NCBI RefSeq assembly: GCF_003369445.1
Contig: NZ_QRCU01000031.1
Span: forward strand, 1-64,000
Direction of reading: 5' to 3'
Source: Arthrobacter silvisoli
GTDB lineage: Bacteria; Actinomycetota; Actinomycetes; Actinomycetales; Micrococcaceae
DNA length: 64,000 nt
The position numbers were made by a program, and so were the translations under genes. Positions 7,599 to 16,475 of the stretch are shown one piece after another. The notes beneath the pieces were generated by a model. It was not told the origin of the DNA. It was given only the letters and a program-made list of their open reading frames with translations, and made no database searches. The number at the start of each line of letters is the position of its first letter. Position 1 is the stretch's first letter.

Positions 7599-8219
7599 TT
7601 ACCGCGTCCCTTCGCGCCGCAGGGCCTTGGCGATGGCCGCCGCCCGGGAGTCCACGCCAAGCTTGGCGTAGATGTGGGCAAGGTGCGACTTCACCGTGGC
7701 CTCGGAAATGAACAGCTTCCGGCCGAGTTCCTTGTTGGAGAGCCCTTCGGTGAGCAGGGTCAGCAGTTCGGCCTCGCGCGGGGTGAGGGCTTCGTCCGGG
7801 TTGCGCATCTGCTGGAACAGCCGGCTGGCAACGGGCGCGCTCATGTGGCTTTGCCCGCGTGAAGCCCCGCGCACGGCGGCGAAGATCTCGTCCGGGGCGG
7901 CGTCCTTGAGCAGGTAGCCCATGGCCCCGGCGTCGACGGCGCGCACGATGTCGGCGTCCGAGTCATAGGTGGTGAACACGAGCACGGCCTGGGTGGGCCG
8001 GGCCGCGCGGATCTGCCGGATCGCCTCGATGCCGTCGATTCCGGGCCCCATCGAGAGGTCCATGAGCACCACGTCGGGCCCGTGGTCGAGGACAGCGGCC
8101 ACCCCGTCCTCGCCGCTGGACGCCTCGGCCACCACGTCGACGTCGGGCTGCGTGCTGAGCAGGGCCCGCAGGCCGCTGCGCACCACCAGGTGGTCGTCTA
8201 CCAGGAGCACGGTGATCAA
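7599..8219 (-). CDS. NarL/LuxR-family two-component response regulator
   Basis: 206 aa. Receiver domain with acidic pair D8-D9, phospho-acceptor D54 in VVLMDLSM and the conserved lysine in GYLLKDAAP; C-terminal LuxR helix-turn-helix with LTPREAELLTLLTEGLSNKE and a TVKSHLAHIYAKLGV recognition region. It overlaps the kinase gene by 4 nt (8216-8219), so it is the kinase's cognate partner. Divergent to the pair is the exported HbpS-like gene, an arrangement that recalls SenS-SenR-HbpS of Streptomyces. Target genes cannot be read, though the HbpS-like gene is the obvious candidate. Confidence 0.9.
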   Translation of the reverse strand: MITVLLVDDHLVVRSGLRALLSTQPDVDVVAEASSGEDGVAAVLDHGPDVVLMDLSMGPGIDGIEAIRQIRAARPTQAVLVFTTYDSDADIVRAVDAGAMGYLLKDAAPDEIFAAVRGASRGQSHMSAPVASRLFQQMRNPDEALTPREAELLTLLTEGLSNKELGRKLFISEATVKSHLAHIYAKLGVDSRAAAIAKALRREGTR

Positions 8220-9391
8220 CGCTGGCCTCCTTTGGCCTCTGATTCCCCGGAACCGGAGCGGTAGAGCGGGATCTCCACCCCGATCACCGTACCCTCACCG
8301 GGCGCCGACTCCACCGCGAAGGTCCCGCCCAGCTGTTCCACGCGCTGGCGCATCGCGCGCAGGCCGTACCCGCCTTCCCGGGTGTGCCCGGCGGTAGCAT
8401 CGGGCACAAAGCCGAGGCCGTCGTCGTAGATGTCCAGCGTGACGGAGCCCGGCAGGAATCCCAGCGTGACGCTCGCCGTCTGCGCCTGCGCGTGCTGTTC
8501 GACGTTCGCCGCCGCGCTCTGCGCGATCCGCAGCAGGGCGTGCCGCACCTCCGCGGGCAAGTCCCGGGGCTGCCCGACGACGGCGACCCGCATGTGCGCC
8601 ACATGCTTGCGCACCGCGGTGGCCAGGGCTGTTTCGAGCGGCTCTTCGGGGGCGTCTGCGGTGGCGAGCTCGTGGACGAGGCCACGGGTTTCGGCGAGGT
8701 TGAGGCGCAGCTGTTCGGTGGCCTGCCGGACCTCGGCGCTCAGGCCGTCCCTGCGGTCCGCGGCCTCGAGCAGCAGCACGGTGCTGGCCAGGCCCTGTGT
8801 GACGGTGTCGTGGATTTCGCGGGCCACGCGCTCGCGCTCAGCCATGGTTCCGGCGGCCCGTTCGGCGGCCACGGCCTGGGCCTGGGCTGCGCGGAGTTCG
8901 TCGTTCAGGGCCGCCTGCCGGGCGAGGGCCCCTTCCAGGCGTTCATAGACCAAGGTGAGCACCAGGCCCGCGGCGAGCGGACCGAGGAGTGCCGCGACAT
9001 CCGTGAAATCGCTGAGCTTGAACAGGCCGGCAGCCGTACTGAGGGCCGTGACCGCCGTCGCGGCTGCCGCCTGGCGGGCCGGAACCCCGGAACGGCACAC
9101 GAAGAACACCGCGAAGGCGCACCAGGCGAAGCTCGGCGCAAGGACCACCAGCATCGTCCACACCCCAACCAGGACCCAGGTAGCCACCGTGCGGGCCGGC
9201 CCCGGTGAACGCACCGCCGTCACGTACACGCCGCACAGCAGGCCGGCGAGAACCAGCACCAAGGTGTTCTCGTCGGGGCCGTGCCGGAACACGAAGCGGA
9301 CAAGAGAGGCGGTGATCAGCACGGCGAAGCCGCAGTGCACGGCGAAATTCAGTTGCTGCTCCCGTTCCGGCCGTGCTTCTGCTGTGGTCAT
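8216..9391 (-). CDS. Sensor histidine kinase, HisKA_3 (NarX/DesK) type
   Basis: 391 aa, start ATG at 9391; the open frame continues to 9931 but that part lies over the divergent HbpS-like gene and is antisense. About five transmembrane helices occupy residues 15-165, followed by a coiled-coil linker, the HisKA_3 box with the phospho-acceptor in REIHDTVTQG, and an ATPase domain with AAANVEQHAQA, DDGLGF and GGYGLRAMRQRVEQLGG. There is essentially no large extracytoplasmic domain, so sensing must be intramembrane or through a partner protein. The adjacent exported HbpS-like protein could be that partner, as in the Streptomyces SenS system; this is inference. Confidence 0.88.
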   Translation of the reverse strand: MTTAEARPEREQQLNFAVHCGFAVLITASLVRFVFRHGPDENTLVLVLAGLLCGVYVTAVRSPGPARTVATWVLVGVWTMLVVLAPSFAWCAFAVFFVCRSGVPARQAAAATAVTALSTAAGLFKLSDFTDVAALLGPLAAGLVLTLVYERLEGALARQAALNDELRAAQAQAVAAERAAGTMAERERVAREIHDTVTQGLASTVLLLEAADRRDGLSAEVRQATEQLRLNLAETRGLVHELATADAPEEPLETALATAVRKHVAHMRVAVVGQPRDLPAEVRHALLRIAQSAAANVEQHAQAQTASVTLGFLPGSVTLDIYDDGLGFVPDATAGHTREGGYGLRAMRQRVEQLGGTFAVESAPGEGTVIGVEIPLYRSGSGESEAKGGQR

Positions 9392-9592
9392 GCGGCCAGT
9401 ATTCCACCGTCCACGGCGCCGGACTGGCCGTTTTCCGCGCGGATCGGGGGCTCTCATACTTTTGGCTGAGATGCCTGGCCGAAAGCATGAGGCAGCACGC
9501 GCTGAAGTGCCGATGTGCCGCGGTTTCCGCCCCGGCAGGATGGAGACCAAGAGCCCGGCAGGTACGCCGGCAAGCATCCAGAAAGGCAGATC

Positions 9593-10186
9593 ATGGGACT
9601 GAGCAAGACCAACATCAAGACCCTCTCCGCAGCAGCCGCGGCCCTCATCCTCACCGGCGGCATCACTGTCGCCGCCAACGCCGGCCAGACCACCCCGGCC
9701 GCAGCCCCGGCCGCACGCCAGGCGCCCGCCGCTGTTCCCGCCGTCGACGTCCCCGCCGGCGAAAGCACCACCGTGGCCCAGAACCGCATCTCCGCCACCG
9801 CCTCCGCCAAGGCCGTCCAGGCCGCCCTCGCCACATGCGCGGCCGACAAACTGCCCTTCGTGACCGTCTCCGTGGTTGACCGCTTCGGTACCGTCCAGGC
9901 CGTGCTGCGGGGCGACAACGCCGCCGCGCACACCATCGAAGCCTCCAAGCAGAAGGCCTACACCGCCGCAGCCTTCGGTGCTCCGACCAGCGAACTCAAC
10001 GGCCGGATCTCCGGCAACGGCAAGCCTTCCATCGCCGATCTGCCCGGCACCCTCTTCCTCGCCGGCGGTGTCCCGCTGAAGGTCAACGGCGTGTCCGTGG
10101 CCGGCATCGGCGTCGGCGGCGCACCGGACGGCGCACTCGACGAGGCCTGCGCCACCGCCGGTGCAGAAGCCATCCTCGCCCAGTAG
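9593..10186 (+). CDS. Exported GlcG/HbpS-family haem-binding-type protein
   Basis: 197 aa from ATG at 9593 with GAAAGG upstream. A signal peptide covers roughly residues 1-30 (hydrophobic SAAAAALILTGGITVAANA), then an Ala/Pro linker, then a GlcG/HbpS domain with KAVQAALATCAADKLPFVTV, VVDRFGTVQAVLRGD, KQKAYTAAAFG and GVGGAPDGALDEACATAG. In Streptomyces reticuli the homologous HbpS is secreted, binds haem and modulates the SenS kinase. Here it is divergent from a HisKA_3 kinase/LuxR regulator pair. Haem binding is not proven for this copy; many GlcG-family proteins have unknown ligands. Confidence 0.82.
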   Translation: MGLSKTNIKTLSAAAAALILTGGITVAANAGQTTPAAAPAARQAPAAVPAVDVPAGESTTVAQNRISATASAKAVQAALATCAADKLPFVTVSVVDRFGTVQAVLRGDNAAAHTIEASKQKAYTAAAFGAPTSELNGRISGNGKPSIADLPGTLFLAGGVPLKVNGVSVAGIGVGGAPDGALDEACATAGAEAILAQ

Positions 10187-10203
10187 TCACTGCCCAGTAG
10201 CCC

Positions 10204-10923
10204 ATGGCTGTTTCGAAGCGCGGCCGGAGTTTCCTGCGGGTAGCTCCGGCCGCGTGCCTGATCCTCTTCCTGGCCGCCTGCTCCGGCGGGCAGCCGCCCG
10301 CCCCGGAAAGTACGGCGAGCCCGACGGCGGCAAGCGCCCCGGCGGTGCCGCGCGCATCCGGGGCCGCACCGCCGTCGTCGGCTGATTCCGCGGCCGCCCC
10401 CAGCACGCGTCCGACCCTCAGTAAGGAGGCCCGGATGGAAACGAACCGGCAGCTCATCCGTGCAGCCAAGGCGAACGACTCCGCCCGGGTGAAGCAGCTC
10501 ATTGCAGCCGGCGGGGACGTCAACGCCAAGGACGATATCCAGGACTCGGCATTCCTGTACGCCGGAGCGGAAGGATTCAATGAGGTCCTCAAACTGACCA
10601 TCGAGGCAGGTGCTGACGTTAGGTCCACCAACCGCTACGGCGGGACGGCGCTGATTCCCGCCAGCGAGCACGGCCGCGTGGAGACGATCAGGATCCTCAT
10701 CGCCGCCGGAGTGCCCGTGGACCACGTCAACAAGCTTGGCTGGACCGCGATGCAGGAGGCCATCCTGCTGAACAACGGCGGCCCGCGCCAGCAGGAAGCG
10801 GTCAGGCTGCTGCTCGACGCCGGCGCGAACCCGGACATCCGCGACCCCCAGGGCCGCACGGCACTGCAGAACGCGGAACGGCTGGGCTTCACGGAAATCG
10901 CGGAGCTGATCCGGGGGCGCTGA
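10204..10923 (+). CDS. Ankyrin-repeat lipoprotein
   Basis: 239 aa. A lipoprotein signal peptide ends in a lipobox LAAC at about residue 26, followed by a low-complexity Ala/Pro/Ser linker to residue 75. Residues 80-239 form about four to five ankyrin repeats (NRQLIRAAKANDSARVKQLI, GADVRSTNRYGGTALIPASE and similar). It is 17 nt downstream of the HbpS-like gene without a strong ribosome binding site, so it is probably translated from the same transcript. Surface-anchored ankyrin lipoproteins of this type, often beside catalase or redox genes, are thought to be protein-interaction modules; the partner is unknown. Confidence 0.83.
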   Translation: MAVSKRGRSFLRVAPAACLILFLAACSGGQPPAPESTASPTAASAPAVPRASGAAPPSSADSAAAPSTRPTLSKEARMETNRQLIRAAKANDSARVKQLIAAGGDVNAKDDIQDSAFLYAGAEGFNEVLKLTIEAGADVRSTNRYGGTALIPASEHGRVETIRILIAAGVPVDHVNKLGWTAMQEAILLNNGGPRQQEAVRLLLDAGANPDIRDPQGRTALQNAERLGFTEIAELIRGR

Positions 10924-10944
10924 AGGGCTACGGCAGCTAAGGTC

Positions 10945-12651
10945 CTATCCGAACGTGAACGAGTATGCCTGGATGCCTTTCGGGACCCGGACCTCGAGCC
11001 TGCCCTCACGGATCCGCGGATCATCGACGATCCGGTAGAGGGTGGGCGTTCCGGTGACCGTCACCGAAGTGGCGGTGCCGTCGCGGACGACGTTTATGGT
11101 CCCCTCACCGCTGACCACGATGTACACCTGCCTGGCGTGGTAGTTCAGGGTGATCGAGGAGCCGGTGCCGGTCGGCGTGATCGACTGGGTCCCCAGGTCC
11201 CACCCGCCGGCGAGTGCAAAGCTGTCGGCGGGCTGGCTTGGCGGGACTGCGTAGCTTCCGGCCCCGGCCTTGTACGGTTCCGTGCCCGCGTAGTTGACCT
11301 TTTTCGTGACGCCCAGATACGACTCGCGGGTGGTGGCACCCGCCACCGGGCCGTCGTCGGATCCTTCCACAGGGGCGGGCAGCGCCACGGAAGGCTTGGC
11401 CTGCTTCAGGAGTTCGCGGATCAGTTTCTCGGTGGTCTGGTAGCCGCCCTCGCCGAACTTGATGTGCCGGACGGTGCCCTCGGCGTCGATCAGATAGTGG
11501 GCCGGCCAGTAGCGGTTGCGGTAGTTGGTCCACGTGGAGAGCGTGTTGTCGATGGCCACGGGATACGTGATCCCCAGGTTCCGCGCGCCGGACATGACGT
11601 TCCGGACTTCTTTCTCGAACGCGTACTCGGGGGAGTGGACGCCGATGATTTCCAGCCCGGCGTCCTTGTACTTGCCGTACCACCCGGTCAGATGCGGCAC
11701 CGAGCGCTGGCAGTTGATGCAGGAGTAGGCCCAGAAATCCACCAGCACCACTTTCCCCTTGAGTTCCTTCAGGTTCACCGGCCGGTCGCCGGGGGTGTTG
11801 AACCATTCCTGGATGCCTTTGATGTCCGGGGCAATGCCGCATGACTCCAGTCCGGTGCCGCCATTGCTGCACTTGCCCAGATCCTTGTTCTGCTCGTTCA
11901 CCAGGCCGCCCAGGTCCAATGCTTTCTTCACGGCGTCGTTGTCCTGGACCTGTTCTTGGAGCGTGGAGGTGTAGTCGGGGACAAGCTTCTGGAGCAGCTG
12001 CGGGAGGTTGAACACGAGCCCGACGGCCAGCGCGATCATCATGAGGCCGCCAGCGATGCGGATCTTGCGCTGGTTCTTCCGGAACGCCTTGACGCGCTCC
12101 GCTACGTGCCGTCCGGCCAGCGCGAACACCAGCAACGGGATGGCCGCACCCGCGGCAAACGTCAGCGTGAGGACAATGGTTTCCGAGCCCACCCGGCCGG
12201 TGGCGCCCGCGACCGCGATTGCCGCCAGCACCGGTCCTGCACAGGGGACATAGACGACTCCGAGCGCCAGTCCCAGCACCAGCCCGCCGTTCTCCGTTCC
12301 CACCCTGCGTTGCGGGATCCAGGAGAAGGGCTTTTCGAGGATGTGCTGGAAGCTGTCGAAAATCAGGCCGAGCCCGATCAGCACCAACACCACCAGCCCG
12401 ACCCAGCGCAGCAGGTCCTGCGGCAGGTTCACCAGCGTCAGCAGGAACGAACCCACCAGCGTGAAGGTGCTGAAGCTGATCACCAGGCCCAGGATCACCA
12501 AGTAGGGGCGCCAGCCGGCCGCGGGGCGGGTGCCGTGGCGCGCGCCCTGCACGCCGCCCGAGAGGAAGATGACGGGCAATACGGGCAGGATGCACGGCGA
12601 AATGCCGGTGATCAGCCCTCCCAACAGGCCGATGAGTGCCAACTGCAGCAT
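10945..12651 (-). CDS. dipZ: DipZ-type fusion: CcdA membrane domain plus thioredoxin domain
   Basis: 568 aa from ATG at 12651, GGGAG 6 nt upstream. Residues 1-250 are a CcdA-like six-helix electron carrier beginning LIGLLGGLITGISPCILP, with the second redox cysteine in YVPCAGPVLA. The middle part is an exported thioredoxin-like domain with VVLVDFWAYSCINCQRSVPHL (CINC active site). The last 130 residues form the beta-rich domain seen at the end of mycobacterial DipZ. It should move reducing power from cytoplasmic thioredoxin to extracytoplasmic proteins. It is divergent from a fasciclin lipoprotein gene, echoing the mpt83-dipZ-mpt70 order of Mycobacterium tuberculosis. Confidence 0.9.
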   Translation of the reverse strand: MLQLALIGLLGGLITGISPCILPVLPVIFLSGGVQGARHGTRPAAGWRPYLVILGLVISFSTFTLVGSFLLTLVNLPQDLLRWVGLVVLVLIGLGLIFDSFQHILEKPFSWIPQRRVGTENGGLVLGLALGVVYVPCAGPVLAAIAVAGATGRVGSETIVLTLTFAAGAAIPLLVFALAGRHVAERVKAFRKNQRKIRIAGGLMMIALAVGLVFNLPQLLQKLVPDYTSTLQEQVQDNDAVKKALDLGGLVNEQNKDLGKCSNGGTGLESCGIAPDIKGIQEWFNTPGDRPVNLKELKGKVVLVDFWAYSCINCQRSVPHLTGWYGKYKDAGLEIIGVHSPEYAFEKEVRNVMSGARNLGITYPVAIDNTLSTWTNYRNRYWPAHYLIDAEGTVRHIKFGEGGYQTTEKLIRELLKQAKPSVALPAPVEGSDDGPVAGATTRESYLGVTKKVNYAGTEPYKAGAGSYAVPPSQPADSFALAGGWDLGTQSITPTGTGSSITLNYHARQVYIVVSGEGTINVVRDGTATSVTVTGTPTLYRIVDDPRIREGRLEVRVPKGIQAYSFTFG

Positions 12652-12954
12652 GATGTCTCCCAAGGTTGCGGTGCCGGGCGCCAACAGTTCGAGTCCCGGA
12701 TGTCTGCAGGGAGTTCGGAGCCGGAGCCCTGCCGGCTTGGTGCGGGCGTTCCGGGCGGTGGCCCCTACCGAGAGCCGTCAGGTGGGCGGCTGCCGAGCCC
12801 GGAGAATCTTCTGCAATCCGCACCCATCCGCGACGCCGCACCCACCGAATAGCTCGTGAGGCACAAACCGCCGGTGTGGCAGAAGCAACGCCGGGCGACC
12901 CGTGCCGAACCTCATAGGACCCGGCGCCCCGGGTCCACGAACAAGGAGAATGAC

Positions 12955-13620
12955 ATGTTGTCCACCAAGCGCCCCGCTCTCGCCTTCGTAGGCCTCACCG
13001 CAGCTGCCCTTCTCGGACTCACCGCCTGTGGCGGCTCCAGTTCCTCCGGCACGTCTTCGTCTGCCGCTCCGCAGTCCTCCTCCGCGGCGCCGTCGCCGTC
13101 GGAAACGGCCAGCTCCGCCATGGACCCCGCCCGCGACCTCGTCGGCCCCGGCTGCTCCGCCTACGCGGCCCAGGTTCCGGACGGCGCCGGCTCGGTCCTT
13201 GGCATGGCGCAGGACCCGGTCGCGGTGGCCGCGTCCAACAACCCGCTGTTGAAAACCCTGACCGCAGCCGTCTCGGGAAAGCTCAACCCCAAGGTGGACC
13301 TGGTTTCCACCCTGAACGGCAGCGAATTCACCGTCTTCGCGCCGGTGGATGATGCCTTCGCCAAGGTGGACGCAGCCACCATCGCCAAGCTCAAGACGGA
13401 TGCCCAGTTGCTGAACAAGATCCTCACCTACCACGTGGTGCCCGGCCAGCTGACCCCGGACCAAGTGATTGGTAAGCACAAGACGGTCCAGGGTGGCGAA
13501 GTCACCGTAGCCGGCACGAAGGATGCCCTCACGGTGGATGGTGCCAAGGTGATCTGCGGCGGCGTCCACACGGCAAACGCCACGGTGTACCTGGTGGACT
13601 CCGTGCTGATGCCGAAGTAA
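12955..13620 (+). CDS. Fasciclin-domain lipoprotein (MPT83/MPT70-like)
   Basis: 221 aa from ATG at 12955 with AAGGAG 7 nt before it. Signal peptide with lipobox LTAC at about residue 24, a Ser-rich linker, and a single FAS1 domain with [47 protein letters not shown] and [13 protein letters not shown]. The two cysteines (GPGCSAY and VICGGV) match the disulphide pair of MPT70/MPT83-type proteins, which gives a reason for the adjacent DipZ. It is likely a surface adhesion or antigen-like lipoprotein. Identification is firm; biological role in this genus is not known. Confidence 0.9.
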   Translation: MLSTKRPALAFVGLTAAALLGLTACGGSSSSGTSSSAAPQSSSAAPSPSETASSAMDPARDLVGPGCSAYAAQVPDGAGSVLGMAQDPVAVAASNNPLLKTLTAAVSGKLNPKVDLVSTLNGSEFTVFAPVDDAFAKVDAATIAKLKTDAQLLNKILTYHVVPGQLTPDQVIGKHKTVQGGEVTVAGTKDALTVDGAKVICGGVHTANATVYLVDSVLMPK

Positions 13621-13705
13621 GTCCGCCATCACAGTGCGTTTGGCAGCTGCCCCTAGGATGCCTTCTTGGGGGCACTTGCCATGCCCACCCGTAGAAAGGT
13701 GCCAC

Positions 13706-15076
13706 GTGAAACCGTCCATCGCCTGGTTCCGCGACGACCTGCGCGTCAAGGACCACCCTGCCCTGCGGGCTGCCGTGGATGACGGCGCCGCGGTGGCGCT
13801 CTACGTCCTCGACGAGGAATCGCCCGGCATCCGGCCGCACGGCGGTGCGGCGAGGTGGTGGCTGCACCATTCCCTGGCCACGCTGCGTGAAGAACTCGAC
13901 GCGCTCGGCGTTCCGCTGCTTCTCCGCCGCGGCCCCGCCGCGGAGGTCGTCAGGAAGACCGCGACGGCGATCGGCGCCGGCGCGCTGTTCTGGAACCGGC
14001 GGTACGGGGAGGCCGAGCGCACGGTCGACGCCGGGATCAAGGCCTGGGCGTGCGACGCCGGACTCCACGTGGAGAGTTTCCAGGCGTCCCTGCTGCACGA
14101 GCCCTGGGAAGTCACCACTAAGACGGGCGGACAGTACAAGGTCTTCACCCCGTTCTGGCGCGCCGTGTCGGCCCAGGACTTCCGCGAGCCACTGGCCGCG
14201 CCCGCCAAGGGCCACGGGTACACCGGGAAACTTCCCGCCCATGACGAGCTGGACTCCTGGCAGCTGCTGCCCACGAAACCCGATTGGTCCGGGGGCCTGG
14301 CCGAGGCCTGGACGCCAGGGCCGCGGGCCGCGCACCGGCGGCTGGCGGAGTTCGTGCACGGTGGGCTTCCGGAGTACAAGGACGGCCGCGACCGGCCGGA
14401 CCGCGACGGAAGCAGTGGGCTTTCGCCGCACCTGCGCTGGGGGGAGCTCAGCCCGTTCGAGGTGTGGCACGCCCTGGGGTCCCGGCGCTCGGAAAGCGCG
14501 GCGGTGTTTGCCTCGGAACTGGGCTGGCGCGAGTTCTGCTGGCACCAGTACTTCCACAAACCGCAGCTCGCCACCGCCAACCTGCGCACCGAGTTCGACC
14601 GCTTCCCGTGGGCGTGGCCGGAGGTTACGGGGCACGCGGCTGCTGCCGCGGAACTCCGCGCCTGGCAGCAGGGGCGCACCGGCTTCCCGCTGGTGGACGC
14701 CGGGCAGCGGCAGCTGTGGCACACGGGCTGGATGCACAACCGGGTCCGCATGGTCGCAGCGAGTTTCCTGGTCAAGAACCTCGGTATTCATTGGCAGTTG
14801 GGCGAACAGTGGTTCTGGGACACGCTGGTGGACGCGGACCCTGCCTCCAATCCCGCCAACTGGCAATGGGTGGCAGGCTCCGGGGCGGACGCTTCCCCGT
14901 TCTTCCGGATCTTCAACCCGGAGGCGCAGCGCACCAAATTCGACCCGCAGGGAAAGTACATCGCCCGCTGGATTCCCGAGTTCGGCACGCCCGACTACCC
15001 GGAGGAAATCGTGGACCTCAAGACCACCCGGCAGGACGCGCTGGAAGCCTACAAGGGGCTCAAGGAGCAGTTGTAG
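13706..15076 (+). CDS. phrB: Deoxyribodipyrimidine photo-lyase (class I cryptochrome/photolyase)
   Basis: 456 aa from GTG at 13706, with GAAAGG 6 nt upstream; an earlier frame start at 13634 lacks such a site. The N-terminal Rossmann domain begins SIAWFRDDLRVKDHPAL and carries the antenna region; the C-terminal FAD domain has GRTGFPLVDAGQRQLWHTG, WMHNRVRMVAASFLVK and a NWQWVAGSGADASPFFRIFN block, the classic photolyase signature. It repairs UV-induced cyclobutane pyrimidine dimers with blue light. It stands alone, followed by a strong hairpin with TTTT. Length is normal for the family. Confidence 0.94.
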   Translation: MKPSIAWFRDDLRVKDHPALRAAVDDGAAVALYVLDEESPGIRPHGGAARWWLHHSLATLREELDALGVPLLLRRGPAAEVVRKTATAIGAGALFWNRRYGEAERTVDAGIKAWACDAGLHVESFQASLLHEPWEVTTKTGGQYKVFTPFWRAVSAQDFREPLAAPAKGHGYTGKLPAHDELDSWQLLPTKPDWSGGLAEAWTPGPRAAHRRLAEFVHGGLPEYKDGRDRPDRDGSSGLSPHLRWGELSPFEVWHALGSRRSESAAVFASELGWREFCWHQYFHKPQLATANLRTEFDRFPWAWPEVTGHAAAAAELRAWQQGRTGFPLVDAGQRQLWHTGWMHNRVRMVAASFLVKNLGIHWQLGEQWFWDTLVDADPASNPANWQWVAGSGADASPFFRIFNPEAQRTKFDPQGKYIARWIPEFGTPDYPEEIVDLKTTRQDALEAYKGLKEQL

Positions 15077-15108
15077 TCCGGCGCTCCTGACCTTTTTTGC
15101 GCAAGAAG

Positions 15109-15150
15109 CAGGGGCGGCACACCTTCAAATAGGCGTGCCGCCCCTGTTTT
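15109..15150 (+). terminator. Rho-independent terminator after the photolyase gene
   Basis: 12-bp GC-rich stem (15109-15120 with 15135-15146) followed directly by TTTT. It sits between convergent genes and may also act on the MFS gene. Confidence 0.8.
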
Positions 15151-15184
15151 GCCCCTCAAAGAGGGTCAGGAAGGGTGCGGAAAC

Positions 15185-16351
15185 TCAGGCCCCGCGCTTC
15201 TGAACCAGCAGCACGCAGGCGAACGACGCGAGCACTCCGGCCAGGGACAGGACCAGCATTCCGGTAAACGATCCGCCGCCGGACTGGATGAGGGCGCCGC
15301 TGAGCACCGGGCCCACCGCGAAGCCGCCGCCGATCATCAGGTTCGTGGTGTTCATGACGTGGCCGCCCCCGGAGAGCTCGGACAGGGTGGACAGCAGATA
15401 GGGCAGGATGAACGTCCACGCAAACTTGAAGATCACCGCCGCAACCGCGAACTGGATGAGCCCCGGGGTCCCGAACAGCAATGCCACGCTCGCAGCCATG
15501 CCGAGGTACCCGGCGATGAGGTAGAGGCGGCGGCGCGGGGTGTCGCCCAGGACCGTGGCCACGAGCGCGGAGGCAATACCCGCCACGGTGGCGACGGACA
15601 GCACCAGGCTCGTCGCGGAGAGTTCGGTCCCGGCCGCCGCGGAGATCTGGGCCATGAAGGACCACACTCCGCTGAGCGCCACGTAGAAAAGGAAGACGGC
15701 GGCGAGTCCGGCCACGAACTTCCCCAACGGCACCTTGGTGCGCACGGCCGAGGCCGCGGGAACCTCACGGCGCAACACCTCGCCGTCGATCCGGTTCAAC
15801 ACCGCCAGGCACGCGACGCCGAGACCGGCCAGCGTCCAGTAGATCGCCGACACCCCGGCCCCCGCGAACAGTGCGGGGAAGACGGCCAGGATCAGGGCAC
15901 CCATGGCCAGCTGGAACACCACGAAGATCCCGAAGGCGCGGCTTGGATTGGAGGTCTTGCCGCTGAGGGTCAGCAGGATCACCGTGATCGAACCGGCGGC
16001 CAGGGACGTGACGAAGCGGACCGCCACCAGCAGCGGGAAGCTGTCCACGAAGCCGGAGAGCACGTTGCCGGCGACCACGACGGCGGTGAACAGGTAGGAG
16101 GCGGTGCGCAGGTTGATGCGCCGCAGCCAGAGGTACGCCGGGACAGTGGCCAGGCTGAAGGCGCCCAGTTCGAGCGAGAACAAGCCGCCCAGCTGGACCG
16201 GGGTGAGTCCGAACTGCTGGATCAGCTTGCCGGCCACCACGGGGGCGATCAGTAGCGCGGTGTACAGGACGGCACTATAGACGGCCACATAGGTGTAGGT
16301 GCCGCGGTCCGATGCCCTCGTGGGCATGGGGGTATTGAGGAGGCGGGTCAT
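15185..16351 (-). CDS. MFS transporter
   Basis: 388 aa from ATG at 16351 with GAAGGG 6 nt upstream. The open frame extends to 17071, but that part is antisense to the amidohydrolase plus an intergenic repeat. Twelve hydrophobic segments in two groups of six are readable, with the MFS loop element LWLRRINLRTAS between helices 2 and 3. It follows the amidohydrolase gene on the same strand, separated by about 125 bp that include a degenerate tandem repeat, so co-expression is plausible. Likely an uptake or efflux carrier for the amidohydrolase substrate or product; substrate unknown. Confidence 0.85.
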   Translation of the reverse strand: MTRLLNTPMPTRASDRGTYTYVAVYSAVLYTALLIAPVVAGKLIQQFGLTPVQLGGLFSLELGAFSLATVPAYLWLRRINLRTASYLFTAVVVAGNVLSGFVDSFPLLVAVRFVTSLAAGSITVILLTLSGKTSNPSRAFGIFVVFQLAMGALILAVFPALFAGAGVSAIYWTLAGLGVACLAVLNRIDGEVLRREVPAASAVRTKVPLGKFVAGLAAVFLFYVALSGVWSFMAQISAAAGTELSATSLVLSVATVAGIASALVATVLGDTPRRRLYLIAGYLGMAASVALLFGTPGLIQFAVAAVIFKFAWTFILPYLLSTLSELSGGGHVMNTTNLMIGGGFAVGPVLSGALIQSGGGSFTGMLVLSLAGVLASFACVLLVQKRGA

Positions 16352-16364
16352 GGCTGCCCTTCCG

Positions 16365-16462
16365 TTGGGGAATGAGGTGGGAATGAGGTGGGGGAAATGA
16401 AGTTGGGGAATCAGGTGTGGGAAATGAGGTTGGGGAATCAGGTGCGGGAATGAATCAGGTGG
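16365..16462. repeat. Degenerate tandem repeat between amidohydrolase and MFS genes
   Basis: About seven imperfect 13-14 bp units of the form GGGGAATNAGGTG. Two exact 15-bp copies of TTGGGGAATCAGGTG start at 16403 and 16430, giving a 27-bp higher-order period. The array ends 14 bp before the amidohydrolase stop codon (16476) and begins 14 bp upstream of the MFS start codon, so it contains or abuts the MFS leader. Confidence 0.8.
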
Positions 16463-16475
16463 TGGATAGCGGGGC

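Noticed and set aside
9392-9931. N-terminal extension of the histidine kinase to 571 residues
   Set aside because: The extra 180 residues are glycine-rich, antisense to the exported HbpS-like gene and unlike any kinase domain; ATG at 9391 fits membrane topology.
16365-16462. Considered as a CRISPR array
   Set aside because: Units are 13-14 bp, degenerate and without unique spacers; no cas genes are nearby.
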